Shown here in pieces: positions 40,524 to 49,251 of a DNA stretch of 64,000 bases (position 1 is the first letter of the stretch; each line of letters starts with the position of its first letter). The position numbers were made by a program, and so were the translations under genes. Under the pieces are notes generated by a model. It had not been told where the DNA came from. It searched no databases and worked only from the letters and a program-made list of their open reading frames with translations. The stretch comes from CAYUHJ01 sp964444365 (lineage in GTDB: Bacteria; Planctomycetota; Planctomycetia; Gemmatales; Gemmataceae), in contig CAYUHJ010000008.1 in NCBI GenBank assembly GCA_964444365.1, positions 24,283 to 88,282 on the forward strand. Reading direction: 5' to 3'.

Positions 40524-41675
40524 ATGCCTGACATCAACGATCATGACGCAGCGGACCTGCCCCTCGAACACCCGAGACTGGATGCCGAGTGGACCGCGCT
40601 GACCGCATTTCGCGAGATGTTGGGCATTGCCATGAAGGGGAAGGATAATCCCACATATGCGCAGTCGTTTCTCCTCGCACAGTCTATGCTCCCCGAGATA
40701 TTTGGCGTCGGGAGTCTGCTGGCACAAGCTGCCGAGCCCGAGGATGTGAGGATGTATCGCCAGAAGGCCGAGGCGCAGTCCCTTATGACAGGGAGCCCGG
40801 TCACGGCGCTTGAGGTCGTGAACAAGGAGATCAAGGAGTACGAAGCTCTGTTGGGAGCCGAGCCGTCTAAAGTGCTTCTGGAGAAGCCCCTCAAAAAACT
40901 GCTGCGTATCCGATACAAACTCACCCGAATTACCTACTCCGAAAACCAGATCATTCTCAGGGACGCCTTTCAGGCTAGTCATCTGCCGGTCCCATCGGAG
41001 ATGGGTGACTCATACCGCGACTACCGGATTTCAGCCACCCGTGGACTGCGGATTCGGGTTCTCCATCCTGACAAGGCTGAGCACGCCACAGGTGCCGACC
41101 TTATCTATGAGCAGCATTGGAACGACAAGCAGGTCGCACATCTGGCGGCGATCCAGTACAAGATTTGGGACGGAGAGCGGCTCTACTTCTCTGCGGCAAA
41201 GAACTTGGAAGAGCAATTAGGAAAATTGAAGAACACTTTCTGCGACAGCGGCTTGTGCGAGGCCGGGAAGAAGAGCAAGAGGCGAGACGCCTACCGGCTT
41301 CCTCACTGTGCGGCGTTCCTTCGACCCACCGATAAGCTTCAAGACCAGAACAGCCAACTCGTCTCGACGGGTATCCACGTCCCAGTGTGCGTCGTGAGCA
41401 GGTTGTGCGGTGCGCAAAAGGGAGCAAAGAAGATCGAGCGGAGCTACCTGCGCGGCGAGTCCCTTTCTCAGATGAGCTTCGGCGAGTTGTTCAACTACAA
41501 CATGTGTGGATCGAGATTCCTGACGTTCAAGGAGTTGAGGCAGTTTTACGCGGCGCACGCCGTTGCCCGCGACCCCAATACGATTAGCATCCACGCGCAG
41601 GAATTTAGTGTGCCCGAGAAAGAAGATTTTCCGACGCGGAAGGGCAGGCGGCGCGGGGTACGCCGTTCAAAGTGA
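40524..41675 (+). CDS. Uncharacterised protein following pnkp
   Basis: The 383-residue protein is clearly less GC-rich than pnkp, so it was probably acquired separately. A helical N-terminal half (MLGIAMKGKDNPTYAQSFLL) leads to RGLRIRVLHPDKAEHATGAD, then LIYEQHWNDK and AHLAAIQYKIWDGERLYFSA. Asp in GADLIYE followed by a strand ending QYK resembles the D ... Q-x-K variant of the PD-(D/E)XK core, but this is weak. A Cys-rich patch follows (FCDSGLCEAGKKSKRRDAYR). The basic tail RKGRRRGVRRSK suggests nucleic-acid binding. It starts 92 bases after pnkp and could be a damage-inducing nuclease, a sensor or a bystander. Confidence 0.65.
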   Translation: MPDINDHDAADLPLEHPRLDAEWTALTAFREMLGIAMKGKDNPTYAQSFLLAQSMLPEIFGVGSLLAQAAEPEDVRMYRQKAEAQSLMTGSPVTALEVVNKEIKEYEALLGAEPSKVLLEKPLKKLLRIRYKLTRITYSENQIILRDAFQASHLPVPSEMGDSYRDYRISATRGLRIRVLHPDKAEHATGADLIYEQHWNDKQVAHLAAIQYKIWDGERLYFSAAKNLEEQLGKLKNTFCDSGLCEAGKKSKRRDAYRLPHCAAFLRPTDKLQDQNSQLVSTGIHVPVCVVSRLCGAQKGAKKIERSYLRGESLSQMSFGELFNYNMCGSRFLTFKELRQFYAAHAVARDPNTISIHAQEFSVPEKEDFPTRKGRRRGVRRSK

Positions 41676-41832
41676 CCGGCTGGCTGCTCGGTTTCGTCGG
41701 GCATCCTGCCCATCAAGCCCCGCTGATCCGCTCCAATCACTTTCCCCATGTAGCATCGGGGGCGGATTACGCCCCATCGGAGCCCTGCCTCTCGTCATGC
41801 AAAACGACGAGTGATCACTTCCGTAGGAGAAC

Positions 41833-42216
41833 TCACCCACGCCGATCTGGTGTCTCGGCGATGCGGGCGAGCAGCGGGTTGAGCATCAGCAAGGTCTCCC
41901 GGTCGGCATTCGTGACTACTGTCTCGAACAACGTCCGGGCCTGCTCGCGCAGGACGGCGAGGGTGTCCGGGGCGGCTGCGGTCGGCATCAGATCGTGGGT
42001 GGTCGTCCCGAGGGCCGAGGCCAGCCGGTCCACCAAGTCGATGCCGGGGGCCGCGCCGCCGCTCTCCAGCCGCCAGACGTAGGAGGCGGTCACATTGGCC
42101 CGCCGGGCCAGTTCCGCCTGCGTCATCCCCCGTGACCGGCGCACCTCCCGCAGCCGGGCGGCGAACAGCCGCACCACTTCGGCCTGCTCGACCCGCTTCT
42201 TCCTCCGCTTGCCCAT
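41833..42216 (-). CDS. XRE-family HTH regulator
   Basis: The 127-residue protein has a lambda-repressor-type HTH (LREVRRSRGMTQAELARRAN, then VTASYVWRLESGGAAPGIDL and VDRLASALG, about residues 22-70). A C-terminal helical part (LREQARTLFETVVTNADRET) may be for dimerisation. It is transcribed away from the GYF-domain gene at 42361, with 144 bases between the starts, and may regulate that gene or itself. The N-terminus MGKRRKKRVEQAEVV is basic. Confidence 0.85.
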   Translation of the reverse strand: MGKRRKKRVEQAEVVRLFAARLREVRRSRGMTQAELARRANVTASYVWRLESGGAAPGIDLVDRLASALGTTTHDLMPTAAAPDTLAVLREQARTLFETVVTNADRETLLMLNPLLARIAETPDRRG

Positions 42217-42279
42217 GTCTGCACTCCCCTCCCGACATCGCCACGGAGGGGGTGCGGACGCGACTTACTGAACAAGGTG

Positions 42280-42307
42280 TTGCAACTGACTTTTGTAAGC
42301 GTAGACT
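42280..42307 (+). promoter_or_regulatory. Possible promoter of the GYF-domain gene
   Basis: TTGCAA (42280-42285) and TAGACT (42302-42307) are separated by 16 bases in the divergent region between the XRE regulator and the GYF gene. The match is moderate, and planctomycete promoters are poorly defined, so this is tentative. Confidence 0.3.
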
Positions 42308-42360
42308 CCCGGCGTACCGTCCAGACTGGTTCTGCCCGCCGTCCAACGAGGCGCTCTCAC

Positions 42361-43800
42361 ATGGCCCAGTGGTACGTCGTCCGTTCGGGGAAGGAGCACG
42401 GCCCGCACACCGCGCAGGCCCTCAAGGAGATGGCCGCGTCCGGGGAACTGCGGCCCGCCGACCTCGTGCGCCGTGAAGACATGCCGTCCGCCCGCCCGGC
42501 CAGCACCGTCAAAGGGCTGTTCCCCGGTGAAGACGCCGGGACCGGAGCGGCACCGCCAGCCGCGAAGGTGGCCAAGCCGCCGGTCACAGCAGAACGCCGA
42601 TCCCAGCCCGACGACTCGCCCGGCACCATGTCGGGGGCGAGGATGAAGCTGATCGTCCTGTCCGCCGTCGCCGGGGTGCTGTTTCTCGCCTGCGCCGGGG
42701 TGGTCGGGGTGCTCGCCACCAAGGCCCGGAAGGCGGCGGAACAGGGGCTCGCCGAGGCAGACAGGGCGTGGGACGCGGGCGACAAGGCAGGTGCCGCGTC
42801 CCAGTACCGCAACCTGCTCCAAGACCGGGGCCGGAAGGCGGCGCTCAAGCCAGACGAGAAGGCACGGCTGTTTGGGCGGCTGATCGACTTTGACGCGGAG
42901 CGAGGCGAGGTGGAGTCGGCAAAGGCGCTGCTCGAAGAGGCCGCGAGCGGCAACGTGACGCCGCAGGTCGGCCACCCGGAGGGCCTGAAGCTGCTGGCCG
43001 CGCACCAGCGGCAGCAGGCGGCTGACACCGACCGGCAGTACGTCTGGAAGCAGCCCGAGGGGTGGTGGGGCGACGTGCTGAAGACCTCGGACCTGCGGTT
43101 CCGCCCGATGCCCGCCGACGAGTACGCCGGACTGGTCTACGCCCTGAACGACAGGACCGCGCCCGAGCGGGTGGCCAAGCTGCTCCAGCACGCCGACCCG
43201 CACGCCCTGTTCACGCGGGAGGAGTTGCAGGTGATGGCCAAGCCGTACTACGGGACGGTGAACTGGTCGGGCAACGTGCTCGACGCCGCCCACCCCGACC
43301 CCCACGTCGAGTTGAAGTCGAAGGCGGGGCGGAAGGACCAGTTCCGCGAGCCGGTGTTTTTGGTCAGCGGCGACCCGAACGACGGGAACGGGGTCGCGGG
43401 GGGCCGGTTCTTCCGCTCCTTCTCGCTGAAGGACGACCGCCGGACCAAGCTCGTCGAGAAGGCGGTGGGGGTGGCGCTCGACTTCAACTACACCGGCCCG
43501 GACCTGAAGAAGACCGGGATCAAGGCGGCGCGGCTCGGGTGGATCAAGATCCACATCCCGGCCATCCACAACGACGAGAAGTGCTACGGGTGGGACGCGG
43601 TGATCGAGCCGTCCGGCACCGCCGTCGCCGGGGTCCGGTTCGTCGAGTTGCGGGCCGAGCGGCTCGGCCCGCTGGCGGACCCGAAGTTCGGGCCTACCGA
43701 CATCGACCTGTACCAGATCCGGTACGATTCGGGCGACCCGGCGAGGCCGTACACGATTGAGAAGCTGGTGCCGAAGATGGAGACGATCCGGGGCAAGTGA
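42361..43800 (+). CDS. GYF_2 (DUF4339) domain membrane protein
   Basis: The 479-residue protein opens MAQWYVVRSGKEHGPHTAQA, followed by LKEMAASGELRPADLVRRED, the GYF_2/DUF4339 fold (residues 3-60). A proline-alanine linker comes next, and one membrane span follows (LIVLSAVAGVLFLACAGVVG, about residues 98-117). A large domain without a known name follows, with TPR-like helices (AEADRAWDAGDKAGAASQYR) and then a beta-rich end (IKIHIPAIHNDEKCYGWDAV). GYF_2 modules bind proline-rich peptides, and such membrane-tethered proteins are very common in planctomycetes. The function is unknown. Confidence 0.8.
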   Translation: MAQWYVVRSGKEHGPHTAQALKEMAASGELRPADLVRREDMPSARPASTVKGLFPGEDAGTGAAPPAAKVAKPPVTAERRSQPDDSPGTMSGARMKLIVLSAVAGVLFLACAGVVGVLATKARKAAEQGLAEADRAWDAGDKAGAASQYRNLLQDRGRKAALKPDEKARLFGRLIDFDAERGEVESAKALLEEAASGNVTPQVGHPEGLKLLAAHQRQQAADTDRQYVWKQPEGWWGDVLKTSDLRFRPMPADEYAGLVYALNDRTAPERVAKLLQHADPHALFTREELQVMAKPYYGTVNWSGNVLDAAHPDPHVELKSKAGRKDQFREPVFLVSGDPNDGNGVAGGRFFRSFSLKDDRRTKLVEKAVGVALDFNYTGPDLKKTGIKAARLGWIKIHIPAIHNDEKCYGWDAVIEPSGTAVAGVRFVELRAERLGPLADPKFGPTDIDLYQIRYDSGDPARPYTIEKLVPKMETIRGK

Positions 43801-43841
43801 AGGGAGGACCGGTGGCGTTCCCCACTTCATCGGGCGGGCGG

Positions 43842-44534
43842 TCAACAGGTCGGCAGCTCGCCCGGCCTCACCACGCACCCCTCTCCGTCGCCTTCAGGCG
43901 CAGGTGGTACGATCCGGTCGAAGGCGGCGAGGAACGCCGCCGGGGGTTGCGCTCCGGACAGGGCCAGTTCGCTGTTGACGACGAAGAACGGCACCCCCTG
44001 CACGCCGAGCCGGTGGGCCTCAGCTTCCGCCGACCGGATCGCGTCCACGCTCTCCGTGTCCCCGAGCGCAGCCTCGGCCCGATCCCGCGACATCCCGGCC
44101 CCGGCCACCACGTCGAGCAGCGTCTCCCGGTCGCCGATGTCCCGTCCCTCGGTGAAGTATGCTCGGAACAGCGCCTCCACCACCGCGTCCTGCACTCCGT
44201 CCGCCCCGCCCACCCGAATCAGCCGGTGGGCGTCGAGGGTGTTCGGAGTCCGGGTGATCCGGTTCAGCGCGAACGCGATCCCCTCGACCTCCCCGACCTC
44301 CATGATCTGGGCGTCGAGGGCGAGCGACCGCTCCCACGAGCCGAACTTGGCGGTGCGGTACGCCCGCCGGTCCATCCCCTCCTTCGGCATGTGCGGGTTT
44401 AGTTCGAACGGGTGCCACCGCACGACGACCTTGCGCCGCCCGCCGAGGGCGGCGACCGCCTTCTCCAGCCGCCGCTTCCCGACGAAGCACCACGGGCAGA
44501 TCACATCCGAAGTCACGCCTACCCTCAGGGTCAT
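43842..44534 (-). CDS. DsbA/FrnE-like thiol oxidoreductase
   Basis: The 230-residue protein begins MTLRVGVTSDVICPWCFVGK, a strand followed by the C-P-W-C redox pair typical of FrnE-like, 2-hydroxychromene-isomerase-related DsbA proteins. The helical insert (NTLDAHRLIRVGGADGVQDA, then FRAYFTEGRDIGDRETLLDV) and the cis-Pro segment GVQGVPFFVVN complete the thioredoxin-type fold. There is no signal peptide, so it acts in the cytoplasm. A Met five codons upstream is an alternative start. The neighbours give no operon context. Confidence 0.9.
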   Translation of the reverse strand: MTLRVGVTSDVICPWCFVGKRRLEKAVAALGGRRKVVVRWHPFELNPHMPKEGMDRRAYRTAKFGSWERSLALDAQIMEVGEVEGIAFALNRITRTPNTLDAHRLIRVGGADGVQDAVVEALFRAYFTEGRDIGDRETLLDVVAGAGMSRDRAEAALGDTESVDAIRSAEAEAHRLGVQGVPFFVVNSELALSGAQPPAAFLAAFDRIVPPAPEGDGEGCVVRPGELPTC

Positions 44535-44694
44535 ACCCAGTGACTCCATCCGAGCGCCCGATATCGAAGTCTCCTCAGCAGGCGCTCGCCATGCCTCGCT
44601 GTGGAACCTGTGATTGAATAGACGGTATGTAAGAGCATCTGGCCGGGGCCGGGCTGGGCTTGGTTGTGCCAGCGACCAATGGTCCAGAAGGATA

Positions 44695-45519
44695 CTACTT
44701 CCCCAGCCTCTTCGCCGCGTACCGGATGAACCGGTCTCGATGCCGACCGACCTTGACCCCGTTGTGGTAGAAGCGACCACTGGAAATCAGCCAGAACACC
44801 TTGTCGGCGTGGTACGGCGACACACCCGCGTTGCGGGCGAGTCGGCTGATGGCCCGGAACACGGTCCAGTTGTCCTCGCCCGCCGCAAGGCCGAGATCGA
44901 CGAAGATCTTGTTGAGGTGAACGTCCGGCTTGCTCCAGTTCAGAAAGCCGAGTTCCTTCACGAAGTCGCAGGCCAATGCCGGTCCGTAGCCGTGGACTTC
45001 CCCGGCGATGGCCCGGGCCAGCTCGAATCGCGTCCGGGCGTTCTTGTCGTGCCGCTCCACCCACCGGTAGAAATCCTGTGCGTCCTCGAACTGCGACAGC
45101 CAGACCGCCCCGGTCAGCAATGCCCGGCAGTATTTCCGCCAGGCGCTCTGCAACCCCCGCTTCCGGGGTTCGTCGGGGAAGAAGTTCGCGTCGATGCGGT
45201 CGAGGAGCATCTCCCAATCGTCGCCGTACTCATCAACTACCGCTGTCGGATCGAACCCGCTGAGCAGTTCCTCCAGCTCATCGACGCCGTTCGGGCCGAG
45301 CTTGCAGCCGATGACGTGGGGCAAGCCCCAGTAGTTCTGGGCGGAAAACGCCAGGTGAGCGAAGATTCCGGACAGGGTAGCGGGTCGGTGGCACTCAGGG
45401 ACGTTGAGGTGCTGCTCGACCATCTCCTCGGTAACGCCTTCGATCTTCAGCAGGAAGCGGCGGGCCAGCCTGTAAACTTTCCGGTCGATGCGCCGCTGTT
45501 GTGACTTGTCGAGAGACAT
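44695..45519 (-). CDS. Helix-hairpin-helix protein (possible DNA glycosylase relative)
   Basis: The 274-residue all-helical protein has, in its second half, VHGYGPALACDFVKELGFLN, then WSKPDVHLNKIFVDLGLA and ARNAGVSPYHADKVFWLISS. A G-x-G-P-x-A-x-x-F-x-K-x-L-G hairpin followed by KPD-x-H resembles the HhH-GPD DNA-glycosylase core, with Asp as the possible catalytic residue. The resemblance is by eye and the family is not certain. GGGGAG precedes the ATG at 45519. It is transcribed alone. Confidence 0.65.
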   Translation of the reverse strand: MSLDKSQQRRIDRKVYRLARRFLLKIEGVTEEMVEQHLNVPECHRPATLSGIFAHLAFSAQNYWGLPHVIGCKLGPNGVDELEELLSGFDPTAVVDEYGDDWEMLLDRIDANFFPDEPRKRGLQSAWRKYCRALLTGAVWLSQFEDAQDFYRWVERHDKNARTRFELARAIAGEVHGYGPALACDFVKELGFLNWSKPDVHLNKIFVDLGLAAGEDNWTVFRAISRLARNAGVSPYHADKVFWLISSGRFYHNGVKVGRHRDRFIRYAAKRLGK

Positions 45520-45795
45520 AGACTCCCCCTTCTGGAACCCTTGTCCAGCGAGGGGCGGGCCGGTTCCCTGTGGTTTTCTCCCCACAGCTTCGGTCGGAGT
45601 GACCGACTTCCGGATTCAGGGGAAGTAACATCTCGCCCGCATTCATTCTAGCGACAAGGAAACCTTCGGCTACACCAGTTCGGCCCTGCCAGGCACGACT
45701 CTGTGACGAACCGAAGAGGCCGCCCCCTACTCCTCGCCTGCCGGTTACAATGTGTGGACTCGTTCGTGTCGAGAAGAAGCAGCGGAGCGAAGACG

Positions 45796-47229
45796 GTGAG
45801 TGACATCGGTAATCCGGACAACGGGCCGACCGGGCGGGTCGAGAAAGTAAGCGGGGTGACGGACGCCGAGCGTTACCTCGGCCAACTCTGCACGCGGTCG
45901 TTCCTCTCGCTGTGGAGTTACCCGAGCGTCTTCCGCGACCAATCCAGAAAGAACGGCGGGGACGGGAAGGAACTGTGTGACCTGCTCATAGTGTTCGGGA
46001 ACGATGTCGTTATCTTCTCCGACAAGGATTGTGCCTTCCCGAACACCGGGGACGCCGCCCTCGACTGGTCGAGGTGGTTCCGCAAGTCGGTGCTGGAATC
46101 GGCGAAGCAAGCCTGGGGGGCGGAGCGTTGGATTCGCCAGCACCCGGACAAGCTGTTCGTCGACCGGACGTGTAGGAGAGCGTTCCCGCTACAAATGCCC
46201 GACGTGTCGCAGGCACGCTTCCATCTCGTGGCGGTGGCCCACGCTTCGTCAGAACGCTGTAAGCAGGCTCTCGGCGGCAGTGGCAGTCTGCGGGTTCGGA
46301 CCGACCTCCGGGGCAAGGCCCATTACGAGGGCGACGTGCTGCCGTTCGCGGTCGGGGATCTGGACCCGGAGAAGCGGTTCGTTCACGTGCTCGACGACAC
46401 CACCCTCGACATCGTGCTGGGGGCGTTGACCACCGCGAGCGACTTCATCGACTACCTGACCAAGAAAGAGACCCTGTTCCGAAGCGCAAAGATCGTTCAC
46501 GCCGAAGGTGAGGAGGATCTCCTCGCCTTCTACCTCTCGGACATCAATGAGCGTGAGGAACACGACTTCATTTTCCCGCACGGGCACCCCGACCAGATCG
46601 TTTTCCACCCAGGGCATTGGGAGGACTTCTCAGCCAGCGAGGCTCGTGCTGTCCAGATCGACGCCGACCAAATCAGTTACGTTTGGGACCGGCTCATCGA
46701 GCACTTCACGAATCACGTTCTGGGCGGGACATCAATTTCGACAGCCCCGGTCAGCAGTCAGGAGGTGCCGCTCCGATGGATGGCCAGAGAGGGGCGGACG
46801 GCCCGGCGGGTCCTCGGCTTCAGCCTGATGGAAATCCTTGAGAAAACTCCGAACAAACCGCTCTTCCGAGCGACTCGTGTCGTCCGCCCACCGCGCCCCG
46901 GAAGCCCGCAGTATGTGTTCCTGGTCCTCGGGCCGCCACCGGACAAGCCGGAATCGGACTACCGCAAGTTCCGCCAGTTCGTGCTTGACCTGCTGTGCAA
47001 GGGCGTCCGACTACATCACCCCGAAGCGACCGATATCGTCGGTTTCGCCACGGAGCCAAACGGGACCGGTGGCCGCTCGGAAGACATCATGTACTTCGAC
47101 GGAAGGACGTGGACGCCGGAGATGGAACAGGAAGTCCGGGTGTGGAACGACAAACTGGGGTTGTTTAAGACAATGAAGGAGACGGCCCGGGGAACCGTCT
47201 ATGAGTACCCGACACACCCCAACGACTGA
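45796..47229 (+). CDS. Nuclease-like protein of unknown family
   Basis: The 477-residue protein has, near its N-terminus, NGGDGKELCDLLIVFGNDVV followed by IFSDKDCAFPNTGD. That is E-x-x-D, nine residues, then S-x-K, compatible with a PD-(D/E)XK or NERD-like core. ALDWSRWFRKSVLESAKQAW and the WI-x-x-HPDKLFVD segment follow. This motif set belongs to a group of uncharacterised proteins I have seen in accessory regions. The central part is acidic (DINEREEHDFIFPHGHPDQI). I placed the start at the GTG at 45796, with GGAG upstream. The frame remains open to 45703. Confidence 0.65.
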   Translation: MSDIGNPDNGPTGRVEKVSGVTDAERYLGQLCTRSFLSLWSYPSVFRDQSRKNGGDGKELCDLLIVFGNDVVIFSDKDCAFPNTGDAALDWSRWFRKSVLESAKQAWGAERWIRQHPDKLFVDRTCRRAFPLQMPDVSQARFHLVAVAHASSERCKQALGGSGSLRVRTDLRGKAHYEGDVLPFAVGDLDPEKRFVHVLDDTTLDIVLGALTTASDFIDYLTKKETLFRSAKIVHAEGEEDLLAFYLSDINEREEHDFIFPHGHPDQIVFHPGHWEDFSASEARAVQIDADQISYVWDRLIEHFTNHVLGGTSISTAPVSSQEVPLRWMAREGRTARRVLGFSLMEILEKTPNKPLFRATRVVRPPRPGSPQYVFLVLGPPPDKPESDYRKFRQFVLDLLCKGVRLHHPEATDIVGFATEPNGTGGRSEDIMYFDGRTWTPEMEQEVRVWNDKLGLFKTMKETARGTVYEYPTHPND

Positions 47230-47306
47230 AACGGATAATCGCCTGTCAGATACAGAATATTCGCGTCGGAAGCCCGAGTGCCGGAAGGGCGCGCCGCTGC
47301 AACAGC

Positions 47307-47627
47307 TTACTTGCCCTTAAACTGTAGGCCGACTACGGCCCGCACCGCCGTCAACGGGATGCGGGTTTCCGTGACGCCCGCCTCGTCGAGAAGCACAATG
47401 AAGTCGTCCCCGACCTCGACGACCTTGTGGGTGAGCGGCCCGGCCTCGGCCACGGTGACGACCTCGTACAGCGCCCCCCGCTCCTTCAGCGCCACCGGCT
47501 GACCGACCTTCAGCGGCGAGAAGACCGTCCGGCGGGCCGCTGGCGGCGGCTGCGAGGAGCCCGTGGGGAGTGACGCGGCGGTGAGGACGCCTGCGACAAC
47601 CAGCACGGCGAGGAGGCGGTGTTTCAT
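47307..47627 (-). CDS. Small secreted protein
   Basis: The 106-residue precursor starts MKHRLLAVLVVAGVLTAASL, a clear signal peptide with probable cleavage around residues 19-25. The mature part is a short beta-rich domain: KVGQPVALKERGALYEVVTV, then VVEVGDDFIVLLDEAGVTET and RIPLTAVRAVVGLQF. AAGGAGA precedes the ATG at 47627. It should be periplasmic or extracellular. No family is recognised. Confidence 0.75.
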   Translation of the reverse strand: MKHRLLAVLVVAGVLTAASLPTGSSQPPPAARRTVFSPLKVGQPVALKERGALYEVVTVAEAGPLTHKVVEVGDDFIVLLDEAGVTETRIPLTAVRAVVGLQFKGK

Positions 47628-47999
47628 GGTCGTTCTCCTTGGTTGGGGTGATCGCGCCGGGGACGGTGCCGCGCGCAGGGCGGGGTCGGAAAATCCGGCG
47701 GCGGTTTTTCGGGCAGCGGGCTTTCGGCGGGCAACCGGCATAGGGGTGTCGTGAGTCCGAGGGCAAAACAAGAAGAAAGTGCGACGTAGCCGCTGTATAG
47801 GGCTTACGGGAGACCGGCCCTGCACCGGAACCAAACGGAGTTTCTCGATTTCGAGTTTTGCAACACGGGCGAAAGAGCCGGTACGCCGACCGCCGTGCCG
47901 CAAAACGGCGATCACCGGGGAGTAGGAGTGGCCCGAACGCCACCGGTCTAAAGGGCCAGACCGGACGCGGCACCTTTCCTGTAGAAAGGAGCGTGCTGT
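47628..47999. other. Divergent intergenic region
   Basis: This lies between the divergent starts of a secreted-protein gene and a 69-residue protein gene. Apart from the hairpin overlapping the ribosome binding site at 47973-47991 I identify no feature. Confidence 0.5.
47973..47991 (+). promoter_or_regulatory. Hairpin overlapping a ribosome binding site
   Basis: CCTTTC (47973-47978) pairs with GAAAGG (47984-47989) around CTGTA. AAAGGAG (47985-47991) is the ribosome binding site of the gene starting at 48000, so the stem would hide it. Translational control is possible. Confidence 0.4.
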
Positions 48000-48209
48000 A
48001 TGGTGCTGACCGTCCGCGACAACGAGTTCCGGTATCGGATCGCGTGCCCAGACGGGTGTGAAGTGCGTGCCGGTGGTGAGTTTGACTACCTCGTCGTAGA
48101 AGCCCCCGAGTTCGGCGGGCCGCTCTGGCTGTTCGACGAACTGCTCGTGGAAGCCGCCCGGAGCGGAGACTTCGGGCTGCAACTGCTTTCCGAAGTCCCG
48201 TTGTCCTGA
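48000..48209 (+). CDS. Small hypothetical protein
   Basis: The 69-residue protein MVLTVRDNEFRYRIACPDGC continues with FDYLVVEAPEFGGPLWLFDE and LLVEAARSGDFGLQLLSEVP. It is acidic and soluble. AAAGGAG eight bases before the ATG supports translation, and a hairpin overlaps that site. It is the only plus-strand gene in the block 47.3-53.8 kb. I do not recognise it. Confidence 0.6.
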   Translation: MVLTVRDNEFRYRIACPDGCEVRAGGEFDYLVVEAPEFGGPLWLFDELLVEAARSGDFGLQLLSEVPLS

Positions 48210-48257
48210 GCCGGTGTCCGGTCGGGAGGGAGCGCGCTCCCTCCCGACCGGCGGCGA

Positions 48258-48809
48258 TCAGTTCGCCACGAATTCGGCGTACTTCTCTGCGATCAGAGCG
48301 CGGGTCTGGGAGATGCGGGCCGGGGTGACGCCGTGGCGGGCGGCGCACTCGCCGGTGCCCATCCCGTCCATCAGGTCGAGGGTGATCTCCCGCTGCCGGT
48401 CGCCGAGCGTGGCGAGGAAGGCCGGAAAGTCCACACGGAACGACACCGCGTCGGGGATCGGCGTCTGGTCGTTTACGAACGCCCGCAGGTCTACCCGCTC
48501 GAACGCGGCGCAGCCCCGCTTGGCGTAGACGAACACGTCCTTCGGCTTGGCCGCGTCCCCGGTCGGCAGGGCGCGGCCCGCCTTGGTCTGCTTGACGGAG
48601 TACCAGAGGACCGACCGGATCAGGGCCGGGTCGTCGCCCCGCCCCTGCCGGATCAGGCTCAGGTAGCTGTGCCACGCGAGGGCGAGCGTGTTCTGGACGG
48701 CCTCCTCGCGGGCGTCCGGGTCGAGGTGGCGGAACTGGGCACCGGCCATGCGTTCGAGTTCGGGCAGGAGGGCGGTGAACGCGGCGCGGAGGGTCTCGAA
48801 TGAGGGCAT
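48258..48809 (-). CDS. Divergent sigma-70-like factor
   Basis: The 183-residue protein has an N-terminal region-2-like helical part (LERMAGAQFRHLDPDAREEA, then VQNTLALAWHSYLSLIRQG) and a C-terminal region-4-like HTH. The latter reads LGDRQREITLDLMDGMGTGE, then CAARHGVTPARISQTRALIA. This two-domain layout is that of small sigma factors found on planctomycete and phage-type islands, lacking region 3. The ATG at 48809 is preceded by GGGAGA. The 13-bp motif GACGGATACCCGC lies 51 bases upstream and also precedes three other genes of this block, so the factor may read that motif and activate itself. Confidence 0.65.
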   Translation of the reverse strand: MPSFETLRAAFTALLPELERMAGAQFRHLDPDAREEAVQNTLALAWHSYLSLIRQGRGDDPALIRSVLWYSVKQTKAGRALPTGDAAKPKDVFVYAKRGCAAFERVDLRAFVNDQTPIPDAVSFRVDFPAFLATLGDRQREITLDLMDGMGTGECAARHGVTPARISQTRALIAEKYAEFVAN

Positions 48810-48860
48810 GACGGTCTCCCGGTGGTGTGACTCGCCGCGACGTGCGGCGACACCCCGGTT

Positions 48861-48873
48861 GCGGGTATCCGTC
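48861..48873 (-). promoter_or_regulatory. Shared upstream motif, copy 1 (sigma-like gene)
   Basis: On the minus strand this reads GACGGATACCCGC. It ends 51 bases before the start of the sigma-like gene. It is identical over 13 bases to the copies at 50012, 52772 and 53797. Confidence 0.65.
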
Positions 48874-49165
48874 ACTGTCCTCGGGAACGGCTAAATGGCC
48901 GGTCGGGGGTGCCGCTCGGACCCTCGGGCCGGAAGTCGAAGTAGAGCCGGGGCGGGCCGGGCTGGACCGCCAGCGTGCCCGTCAGGCCGTCCGCCTTGCG
49001 GCGGACCCGCAGGGTGCCCGCGAACCCGAGCAGGACGAACTCGCGGGCGAGTTGCCGGGTGTCCCAGACCGTTCCGAAAGTTGCTTCGAGCGCCGCGCGG
49101 TCCTGCGGCGGGTCACTGCCCTGCCGCCTTCGTGTTCTGCGATGTGGTTTATTGCCTATCGGCAC
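48872..49165 (-). CDS. Hypothetical protein
   Basis: The 97-residue protein has a basic N-terminus (MPIGNKPHRRTRRR), then DRAALEATFGTVWDTRQLAR and EFVLLGFAGTLRVRRKADGL with TGTLAVQPGPPRLYFDFRPE. The helix-then-beta pattern is plausible for a small folded protein. Its 3' end touches the shared promoter motif of the sigma-like gene. No family is recognised, and the start is uncertain. Confidence 0.5.
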   Translation of the reverse strand: MPIGNKPHRRTRRRQGSDPPQDRAALEATFGTVWDTRQLAREFVLLGFAGTLRVRRKADGLTGTLAVQPGPPRLYFDFRPEGPSGTPDRPFSRSRGQ

Positions 49166-49251
49166 GGGGCCTTCTCCTATGGTTTGGGGGTGTTCTGCAC
49201 GCGACCCGAGACCCGCTGGTTCTGCGGCTCGGGCCAGCGTGGCAGTACGGG

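Noticed and set aside
47756..47990. A riboswitch in the leader of the 69-residue gene
   Set aside because: I looked for cobalamin- and other known-type conserved boxes and found none; only the short stem over the ribosome binding site is clear.
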